This document shows positions 39,980 through 46,173 of a DNA stretch of 46,173 nt, piece by piece; position 1 is the first letter of the stretch, and each line of letters starts with the position of its first letter. Source of the stretch: Candidatus Aceula lacicola. Its GTDB lineage: Bacteria > Omnitrophota > Gorgyraeia > Zapsychrales > Aceulaceae. The notes under the pieces are model-generated. The model was given only the letters and a program-made list of their open reading frames with translations, did no database searches and was not told where the DNA came from. The stretch spans positions 1 through 46,173 of the forward strand of contig JAVCCC010000029.1 of assembly GCA_030765785.1 (NCBI GenBank), read 5' to 3'. A program made the position numbers and the translations under genes.

Positions 39980-40723
39980 ATGAAAAAGATTTCCCAGTGG
40001 CAGATTTTATTTGGAGTCAGCTTGGTTTTATTATCGGCAGCTGTTTACGGCGTTCATTATTTAATTTTTAAAGATGCACATCATATTTTTATCTATTTGG
40101 TTGGCGATATTGCGTTTGTTTTTCTTGAGGTTTTATTCGTAACGCTCATCTTGCACCAGGTTTTAAGTCAAAGAGAAAAGCGTTTGATGCTCAATAAGCT
40201 AAATATGCTCATTGGAATATTTTTTAGTGAAGTAGGGACAGATCTTTTAAGAAAATTTATTGTACTAGACAAAGAATCTCAGAAAATAAGTGAAAAGTTT
40301 TGTGCAATAAGCAATCGGACGCTTAAGGAATTTTCTTTAGCGGTGGATAAATTAAAGAATCATCACCATGATATCGATATAAATGAGCAAAGTCTAATTG
40401 AGATAAAAGATTTTTTAGCTTCTAGGCGAGATTTTTTAGCTAATCTTTTAGCAAATCCCAGCATGCTGGAGCATGATTCTTTTACAAATCTTTTATGGTC
40501 GGTTTTTCATTTAATGGAAGAATTGTCACAGAGGAAAGACCTTGAATCATTATCTAAGGCGGATTGCGCGCATCTTGCATCTGACCTTGAGCGTGCGTAT
40601 CGCTATTTGCTTTTTGAATGGCTTGAGTATATGAAGCATCTTAAGAGATCTTATCCTTATCTGTTCTCTTTGGCTGTAAGAACAAACCCGTTTGACCCAA
40701 CCCCTTGTGTTGAAATCAGATAG
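39980..40723 (+). CDS. Two-TM membrane protein of unknown function
   Basis: With the start at 39980 (GAGG 8 bases upstream) the protein has 247 residues; an ATG at 39965 would add 5. Two membrane segments at about 9-30 and 38-60 flank a short loop containing DAHHIFIYLVGDIAFV. The rest is a long helical cytoplasmic region with many Leu and charged residues, reaching the end without further membrane segments. I have the impression of a recurrent uncharacterised family with the same two-helix head, but cannot name it. There are no catalytic motifs. It may be cotranscribed with ychF. Confidence 0.75.
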   Translation: MKKISQWQILFGVSLVLLSAAVYGVHYLIFKDAHHIFIYLVGDIAFVFLEVLFVTLILHQVLSQREKRLMLNKLNMLIGIFFSEVGTDLLRKFIVLDKESQKISEKFCAISNRTLKEFSLAVDKLKNHHHDIDINEQSLIEIKDFLASRRDFLANLLANPSMLEHDSFTNLLWSVFHLMEELSQRKDLESLSKADCAHLASDLERAYRYLLFEWLEYMKHLKRSYPYLFSLAVRTNPFDPTPCVEIR

Positions 40724-40765
40724 AGTTCTGATATCATTTATTTCTTTTGCTTAAAATCATATTTC

Positions 40766-40795
40766 TTGACATATGTCATAGCAAAGAGGTAAAAT
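40766..40795 (+). promoter_or_regulatory. Promoter of the 61-residue protein
   Basis: Consensus TTGACA (40766-40771), an 18-base spacer and TAAAAT (40790-40795), 23 bases before the ATG at 40819. Confidence 0.7.
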
Positions 40796-40818
40796 ACCTT
40801 TCGCCACGGGAGGAAAAA

Positions 40819-41004
40819 ATGTGCAAGATACCATTAGAAGAACTTTTAAAAGATAAGAGAGTAGTTGAGGAAATCCAACGCCACCAATGGTTTGAGAGTG
40901 AGAAGAAGGGGCGAGATATCGGATTCAACGCGGCCGCAAAGGATTGGCACAAACGATTTGCTCAAGAATGGCTTAAATATCACGATCTAGAAATCCCTGC
41001 ATAA
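40819..41004 (+). CDS. Small conserved-looking protein of unknown function (61 residues)
   Basis: The start at 40819 is fixed by GGGAGGA (40808-40814) and the promoter at 40766; an upstream in-frame ATG at 40747 would lie before that promoter. The product is acidic-basic mixed and probably helical. Notable is HQWFESEKKGRDIGFNAA followed by DWHKRFAQEWLKYHD, rich in aromatic residues and His. I recall similar short proteins ending in a W-rich segment but no assigned function. No cysteine pair, signal peptide or membrane segment. It stands alone between two promoters. Confidence 0.75.
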   Translation: MCKIPLEELLKDKRVVEEIQRHQWFESEKKGRDIGFNAAAKDWHKRFAQEWLKYHDLEIPA

Positions 41005-41057
41005 AATTCAGATCCTGTTTGTTTTTCAAGCACACCCTTCAAATTAATTCAAAAAAG

Positions 41058-41086
41058 TTTAACAAAAGTCATTTTTTATGTACAAT
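41058..41086 (+). promoter_or_regulatory. Promoter of gpmI
   Basis: TTTAAC (41058-41063), a 17-base spacer and TACAAT (41081-41086), 41 bases before the gpmI start. Confidence 0.5.
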
Positions 41087-41127
41087 GATTAAGCATACTA
41101 TAGGTACTTAAATTATTAGGAGTAGAA

Positions 41128-42756
41128 ATGTCATTAAAGCTAGAAAAATTTAAAGATTTTAAAGGACGCTCCGGACCTCTTTTGTTTATTATTATGGATG
41201 GGGTTGGGATTGGAAAGCAAGATGAAACGGACGGTGTTTTTAGCGCAAAGACGCCTTGTCTGGATCAGCTTTTTAAAAGTAATCTTTTTACAACGCTTCA
41301 AGCACACGGGACGGCTGTAGGGCTTCCTTCAGATGATGATATGGGCAATAGCGAAGTTGGGCATAATGCACTTGGTGCAGGGAGAGTATTTGCACAAGGA
41401 GCAAAGTTAGTTGACGCATCAATCAAGACCGGCGAAATTTTTAAAACTCCTATTTGGGAAAAATTAACAAAAAATCCTGCTGAAGATAATGGCACAATTC
41501 ATTTTATTGGACTTTTTTCTGATGGTAATGTGCATTCTCACATTAGTCAGCTTTTTGCATTAATTAAACAATGTGCGAAGCAGAGTGTTAAAAAATTTCG
41601 TTTGCATATTTTATTGGATGGACGTGATGTTGGAGAAAAGACGGCGTTGATATATATTAAGCAAGCAGAAGAGCTTTTTAAAGCAATCAATGATGAATTT
41701 GGGCTTGATTTTCAGATTGCATCTGGTGGTGGACGCATGATTACGACAATGGATCGCTATAACGCAGATTGGAGCGTTGTCAAGAGAGGGTGGAATACCC
41801 ATGTGCTTGGAAAGGCGCGTGCATTTAAATCAGCGAGTGAGGCTGTTCAGACCTATTATGATGAAGATCCAAAGATTACAGATCAATATTTAGAATCATT
41901 TGTTATTGAAAAAGATGGAAATCCAATTGGTACAATTAACGACGGTGATTCTGTTGTATTTTTTAATTTTAGAGGGGACAGAGCTATTGAGTTGTCACGT
42001 GCTTTTGATGAAAAATATTTCAATGAATTCGACAGAGAGCGCTATCCAAATGTAATATTTGCTGGAATGATGGAATATGACGGAGATCTTAAAATTCCTA
42101 AGAATTATTTAGTAAATCCTCCAAAGATTGATCAGACAATTGGTGAATATCTTTGCGATGAAGGAGTAAAATCATTCGCGCTTTCAGAAACGCAAAAGTA
42201 TGGACACGTGACATATTTCTGGAATGGAAATAAGTCGGGATATATTAATGAACAAATGGAAAAGTACATTGAAATTCCGTCTGATAAAATTCGTTTTGAA
42301 GAAGCGCCAAAAATGAAAGTTTATGAAATTACTGAAAAAGCGATTGAGCTTTTAAAAAGTGGTGAGTATAAATTTGGACGTATCAATTTTCCAAATGGAG
42401 ATATGGTAGGGCACACTGGCGTCGTGGATGCGATTAAGGTATCTGTGGAAGCTTTAGACGAATGTGTTTGCAGGCTTATTGAGACGGTTAGCTCTCTTGG
42501 CGGGATTACAGTTGTGTCTGCAGATCACGGAAATGCAGACGAGATGTTTACAGAAAAGAATGGAAAACGGATTGTCAAGACGGCGCATACATTAAACCCG
42601 GTGCCATTTATCATTGTTGACCCTTTAAATGAGGGAGAATATAAAATGGCTGATTTAGATAAACGTGGATTATCAAATGTGGCCGCAACGTTGTTTAATC
42701 TTCTTGGGTTTGAAAAGCCGAAGGGCTATGACCCATCTTTAATTTTGTTTGAATAA
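41128..42756 (+). CDS. gpmI: 2,3-bisphosphoglycerate-independent phosphoglycerate mutase
   Basis: GpmI interconverts 3- and 2-phosphoglycerate in glycolysis, using two manganese ions and a phosphoserine intermediate. The protein has 542 residues. The phosphatase-like domain starts LLFIIMDGVGIG (metal Asp24). The catalytic serine is Ser75 in DMGNSEVGHNALG, and VSADHGNADEM near the C-terminus carries further metal ligands. The transferase insertion domain lies at about 80-310 and includes HILLDGRDV and GGRMITTMDR. AGGAG precedes the ATG. Confidence 0.96.
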   Translation: MSLKLEKFKDFKGRSGPLLFIIMDGVGIGKQDETDGVFSAKTPCLDQLFKSNLFTTLQAHGTAVGLPSDDDMGNSEVGHNALGAGRVFAQGAKLVDASIKTGEIFKTPIWEKLTKNPAEDNGTIHFIGLFSDGNVHSHISQLFALIKQCAKQSVKKFRLHILLDGRDVGEKTALIYIKQAEELFKAINDEFGLDFQIASGGGRMITTMDRYNADWSVVKRGWNTHVLGKARAFKSASEAVQTYYDEDPKITDQYLESFVIEKDGNPIGTINDGDSVVFFNFRGDRAIELSRAFDEKYFNEFDRERYPNVIFAGMMEYDGDLKIPKNYLVNPPKIDQTIGEYLCDEGVKSFALSETQKYGHVTYFWNGNKSGYINEQMEKYIEIPSDKIRFEEAPKMKVYEITEKAIELLKSGEYKFGRINFPNGDMVGHTGVVDAIKVSVEALDECVCRLIETVSSLGGITVVSADHGNADEMFTEKNGKRIVKTAHTLNPVPFIIVDPLNEGEYKMADLDKRGLSNVAATLFNLLGFEKPKGYDPSLILFE

Positions 42757-42837
42757 TGACGGTTGATAAATTTAATAATTTTCTTTTAACTCTACATGTA
42801 TACGATATACTAAGAGATAAGAATATTTGATATTACA

Positions 42838-43839
42838 ATGACTAAAAAACAAAGCGAACTTCAAAACGAGAGATTTCGATTAATTTTTGAGCATTCTCCA
42901 ATTTCAATCTGGGAAGAAGATTTCTCATGTTTTATTGAATTGAGAAATCAGCTCAAAGAGCAAGGTGTTGTTAATTACCAAAAGCATTTAAATCAAAATC
43001 CCCGCATTGCTGCCAAGGCATTCCAAGATGTTAAAATTTGTGATGTCAATAGAGCCGCACTCCGCCTTTATGGCGCTAAGAGCAAAAAAGAGCTTATTGA
43101 ACGTTTTGGGCAAACGCTTACCAAAGAAGATGTTAAAGTTTTTATTGAACAATTTGTTGCCTTAGTTGGTGGTGAGAAAATTTTCGAAGTGGAGTTTGCT
43201 ACCAAAGGGTCTAATGGAAAGCGTTATGATTTATGGCTTCGCGTTGCCGTTCCCAACGAATACGAAGAGACACTGTCTAGGGTTGTTGTCACGATTGAAG
43301 ATATTACAGAGCGCAAAAAGAAAGAAAATTATTTAAAACGTATTGCGCAAGAAGACAGCTTGACGGGTCTTTTGAATCACAAAATGATTACAAAACGTGT
43401 TGATGAGGAGCTTAATCGCTGTCGTCGGTATAATACACCAATGGCGTGCTTGATGGTTGATATTGATTATTTTAAGCCAATTAATGATAATTTTGGGCAT
43501 CAGATTGGTGATCGTATGCTTAAGCAAATTGCAGGTTTTTTAAACAAGCTTTTACGAAATACGGATCTTCTTGGGCGATATGGAGGAGACGAATTTTTGA
43601 TTATTCTAACAGGCACAGAGCAATCAGGGGCTTTTGTTGTGGCAGAGCGCATTAGAGAAACAATTGCCAGCAAACAGTTTAAACTTAATAATAAAAGTTC
43701 GATTAAATCGACATTAAGCATTGGAACAACATCTTATCCATCTAATCATGCAAAAACGACCAAGGAATTCATCCATCTTGCTGATAAAGCGCTGTATCAG
43801 GCTAAGGCAGATGGGCGAAATTGTGTCCGTTCTGTATAA
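42838..43839 (+). CDS. PAS-GGDEF diguanylate cyclase
   Basis: The protein has 333 residues. An N-terminal PAS-like domain (about 8-155) starts RFRLIFEHSPISIWEEDF and ends at VVVTIEDITERKK, the usual PAC-to-GGDEF linker. The GGDEF domain spans about 165-333. The active-site signature is GGDEF at 249-253. An RxxD inhibitory site (Arg240 to Asp243) lies five residues before it, so feedback inhibition by c-di-GMP is expected. Cyclisation of two GTP to c-di-GMP is the likely activity. It has no membrane segment. The start ATG has no strong Shine-Dalgarno sequence. Confidence 0.94.
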   Translation: MTKKQSELQNERFRLIFEHSPISIWEEDFSCFIELRNQLKEQGVVNYQKHLNQNPRIAAKAFQDVKICDVNRAALRLYGAKSKKELIERFGQTLTKEDVKVFIEQFVALVGGEKIFEVEFATKGSNGKRYDLWLRVAVPNEYEETLSRVVVTIEDITERKKKENYLKRIAQEDSLTGLLNHKMITKRVDEELNRCRRYNTPMACLMVDIDYFKPINDNFGHQIGDRMLKQIAGFLNKLLRNTDLLGRYGGDEFLIILTGTEQSGAFVVAERIRETIASKQFKLNNKSSIKSTLSIGTTSYPSNHAKTTKEFIHLADKALYQAKADGRNCVRSV

Positions 43840-43869
43840 ATTTTACCCATTCAAAGACCTATATAAGAC

Positions 43870-43898
43870 TTGACTATAATATATATAGATAGTATAAT
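43870..43898 (+). promoter_or_regulatory. Strong promoter of rpsO-pnp
   Basis: TTGACT (43870-43875), a 17-base spacer and consensus TATAAT (43893-43898), 47 bases before the rpsO start. Confidence 0.85.
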
Positions 43899-43945
43899 GG
43901 CCCAAATTTGATAGATTTATAATAAAGAAAAAGGAGGAAAAGGAA

Positions 43946-44215
43946 TTGGTTTTATTGAAAGAAAAGAAAACAGAGTTGATTGATAATTTTAAAGTCCACG
44001 CAAAAGACACAGGGTCTTCAGTGGTTCAGATTGCACTTTTAACTGAAAGAATTACTGATCTTTCAGAGCATTTAAAGGTTCATAAAAAGGATTTTCATTC
44101 TCGCCGTGGTCTTTTGGTTATGATTGGTGCCAGAAGACGCCATTTGGCCTATTTAAAGAAAAAAGATCCCCTAAAATACGAAGAAACAATTAAAAAGCTT
44201 AAATTACGTAAGTGA
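43946..44215 (+). CDS. rpsO: 30S ribosomal protein S15
   Basis: S15 is a primary 16S rRNA-binding protein. The product has 89 residues, the universal length. Signatures: [33 protein letters not shown] and [12 protein letters not shown]. The start is TTG at 43946, preceded by AAGGAGG at 43931-43937; this gives the normal N-terminus (a following TTG at 43955 would be 3 residues shorter). It lies just upstream of pnp, the widely conserved rpsO-pnp order. Confidence 0.97.
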   Translation: MVLLKEKKTELIDNFKVHAKDTGSSVVQIALLTERITDLSEHLKVHKKDFHSRRGLLVMIGARRRHLAYLKKKDPLKYEETIKKLKLRK

Positions 44216-44224
44216 GGTTAGTTA

Positions 44225-46173
44225 ATGAATATTGAACGCATTGAGGTTCCTTTTGGGGATCAGAATATTATTATTGAGACTGGAAAATTAGCGAAACAGG
44301 CTAACGCGGCTGTTACGGTGACATGCGGAGGAACCGTTGTTTTAGTTACGGCATGTATGGCAAAAGAGGCGCAGGAAGGTGCTGGATTCTTTCCATTAAC
44401 AGTTGAATATAAAGAAAAAACATATGCCGCCGGACGCATTCCAGGTGGATTTTTTAAACGAGAAGGACGTCCGTCAGAAAATGAGATTTTAACTTCTCGA
44501 ATTATTGATAGGCCGATTCGACCACTTTTTCCAAAAGGATTTTTTAATTGTGTTCAGGTTGTTGCCCTTGTTTTAAGTAGCGATTGTGAAAACGCGCCAG
44601 ATGTCCTTGCTCTTATGGGAGCTTCTGTGGCGTTGTCTATTTCAGACATTCCATTTGATGGACCAATTGGTTCTGTTCGTGTTGGACTTGTTGATGAGGA
44701 ATTTGTTTTAAATCCAACGACTGCACAAAGAGAAGGAAGTCCTTTGGATTTATTGATTGTTGGATCAGATGATGGCATCGTCATGATTGAAGGTGAATCT
44801 GCGGAAGTTGCTGAAGACGTTGTGGTCAAAGGTGTTTCTTTTGGAGCTGAAAAATTAAAGAATCTTATTGCAGTACAGAAAGAATTGGTGCGTAGCATTG
44901 GAAAGCCAAAAGCGGTAGTTGCGCTTCAGGAAGTTAATCCTGGATTAATTAAGAAAGTTAAAGAGCTTGCAGCAGACAAGTTTTCTAAGATTTATAAAAT
45001 TGCTGACAAAGAAGAGCGTCAATCAGCGGCTGATTCTTTGGCCAAAGAGTTAATTGGAGATTTGTCTGTTTTTGACGAGTTTAAGTCTGAGAAAAAAGAT
45101 GAAGTTTCGGTTTCTGATGTTAAGAAGGCGCTTGAACAAGTTGAAGAAGAGGAGTTGCGACGCATTGCTTTGGAAGAAAATAGACGAATTGATGGTCGTT
45201 CTATGGAAGATGTTCGGCAGATTTATTGTGAAGTCGCTCTCATGCCTCGGACACATGGATCGGCATTGTTTACAAGAGGCCAAACGCAGAGCTTATCTGT
45301 TGCAACGCTCGGAACAGGTCGCGATGAGCAAATGATCGATGCGCTAGAAGGAAAGACGAATAAGTCATTCATGTTGCATTACAATTTTCCTTCATTTAGC
45401 GTTGGCGAAACACGTCCAATGCGTGGCCCAGGTCGTCGTGAGATTGGCCATGGCGCTTTAGCTGAAAAAGCATTACGTGCTATTATGCCAACAAAGGAAG
45501 AGTTTCCTTATACTATTCGCGTCGTTTCCGAAATTCTTGAGTCTAACGGATCTTCTAGTATGGCAAGTGTCTGTGCTGGAACACTTTGTTTGATGGATGC
45601 AGGTGTTCCGATTAAAGATCCTGTTGCTGGAATCTCTGTCGGACTTATTACAGGTAACGGTAAAGAAATCTTGCTAACAGATATTCTTGGTATTGAAGAT
45701 CATTTTGGGGATATGGATTTTAAAGTTGCTGGCACTCGTAAAGGCGTCACTGCTATTCAGCTTGATCTTAAGATTAAGGGAGTTAGCGTTGATCTTTTAA
45801 CAAAAGCTGTTGAGCAGTCTAAGAAGGCTCGCTTTGAAATTCTTGATAAAATGCATGCGGCATTACCATCATCCAGAGAATCTGTTTCTGAACATGCTCC
45901 TCAGATTGTTGAGCTTCACATTGATCCTTCTAAGATTGGTGAGGTTATTGGACCTGGAGGAAGAATTATTAAGAAAATCATTGCAGATACAGAAGCAGCA
46001 ATTGATATAGACGATACAGGTACTGTTGTAGTCTCATCGTCCAGCAAGGAGGCATGTGACAAAGCAGTTGCGATTATTAATGGCATTGTAGTAGAGCCTG
46101 AAATCGGAAAAATTTATGATGCTGAGGTTAAGAAGATTATGAACTTTGGTGTTTTTTGTGAATTCATGCCTGG
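44225..46173 (+). CDS. pnp: Polynucleotide phosphorylase, 3' end outside window
   Basis: PNPase degrades RNA 3' to 5' with phosphate. The frame from ATG 44225 stays open to the right edge, giving 649 residues of an expected 700 or so. The first RNase PH-like domain (about 1-220) has SRIIDRPIRPLFPKGF, then a helical linker. The second RNase PH domain (about 320-550) includes TDILGIEDHFGDMDFK with Asp486 and Asp492 at the same numbers as the catalytic aspartates of E. coli PNPase. A KH domain follows with GEVIGPGGRIIKKI at about 570-583, and the S1 domain begins at about 620 and is cut. It starts 9 bases after rpsO. Confidence 0.96.
   Translation, partial: MNIERIEVPFGDQNIIIETGKLAKQANAAVTVTCGGTVVLVTACMAKEAQEGAGFFPLTVEYKEKTYAAGRIPGGFFKREGRPSENEILTSRIIDRPIRPLFPKGFFNCVQVVALVLSSDCENAPDVLALMGASVALSISDIPFDGPIGSVRVGLVDEEFVLNPTTAQREGSPLDLLIVGSDDGIVMIEGESAEVAEDVVVKGVSFGAEKLKNLIAVQKELVRSIGKPKAVVALQEVNPGLIKKVKELAADKFSKIYKIADKEERQSAADSLAKELIGDLSVFDEFKSEKKDEVSVSDVKKALEQVEEEELRRIALEENRRIDGRSMEDVRQIYCEVALMPRTHGSALFTRGQTQSLSVATLGTGRDEQMIDALEGKTNKSFMLHYNFPSFSVGETRPMRGPGRREIGHGALAEKALRAIMPTKEEFPYTIRVVSEILESNGSSSMASVCAGTLCLMDAGVPIKDPVAGISVGLITGNGKEILLTDILGIEDHFGDMDFKVAGTRKGVTAIQLDLKIKGVSVDLLTKAVEQSKKARFEILDKMHAALPSSRESVSEHAPQIVELHIDPSKIGEVIGPGGRIIKKIIADTEAAIDIDDTGTVVVSSSSKEACDKAVAIINGIVVEPEIGKIYDAEVKKIMNFGVFCEFMP

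Noticed and set aside
1-46173. tRNA or rRNA genes, CRISPR arrays, insertion sequences, phage modules
   Set aside because: Every spacer was read by eye; no cloverleaf or rRNA-like sequence, no regularly spaced repeats and no transposase or integrase was seen.

Overview
The window reads as a chromosomal stretch of a Gram-negative-type, AT-rich bacterium, most likely a member of the candidate phylum Omnitrophota (Omnitrophica). The main pointer is a 2,769-residue exported fusion protein at 6837-15146. Its N-terminal and C-terminal signature stretches are ones I recognise from very large Omnitrophota proteins. This phylum call is from memory and was not tested by a search. MurA, a c-di-GMP signalling set and several TTG starts with good Shine-Dalgarno sequences are compatible with it. 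Almost everything is on the plus strand; the only convincing minus-strand gene is rpmB.

Layout. (1) 1-6200 is one tight run: prfA (3' end only), prmC, murA, trpG, trpD, trpC, trpF and a PolB-exonuclease-like gene. (2) 6201-6836 holds no gene but has a promoter, a GEMM-I (c-di-GMP-I)-like riboswitch with an unusually long arm, an intrinsic terminator and a second promoter. (3) 6837-15146 is the giant gene: signal peptide, Omnitrophota-type N-terminal region, two GAPDH modules, two ACP-like segments, an acyl-CoA dehydrogenase module and about 670 unassigned residues. A strong terminator follows. (4) 15196-20686 is a second run from its own promoter: zinc-ribbon protein, M20 peptidase, DUF3108 protein, trpB, trpA and M16 peptidase. 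(5) 20742-24811 holds a 56-residue protein, rsfS, argS and recJ, with convergent rpmB overlapping the end of recJ. (6) 25181-30394 holds a small membrane peptide, a UvrD-type helicase fused to a RecB-like nuclease, a polytopic membrane protein and a YkgJ-type cysteine-cluster protein. (7) 30397-34128 is an HMGL-like aldolase with two stand-alone receiver proteins and a histidine kinase. (8) 34273-37307 is nadA, a NifS-type cysteine desulfurase, a NifU-like scaffold and a holin-like small membrane protein, closed by a terminator. (9) 37335-46173 holds a GAF/HD-GYP phosphodiesterase, ychF, a membrane protein, a small conserved protein, gpmI, a PAS-GGDEF diguanylate cyclase, rpsO and pnp (cut by the window end).

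How the genes fit together. All tryptophan genes except trpE are present but split into G-D-C-F and B-A, with the riboswitch and giant gene between them. NadA carries an Fe-S cluster and sits with a desulfurase and a scaffold able to build one. A diguanylate cyclase, an HD-GYP phosphodiesterase and a GEMM-like aptamer in one window suggest c-di-GMP may control the giant secreted protein. The best candidate for something undescribed is the giant protein together with its riboswitch leader.
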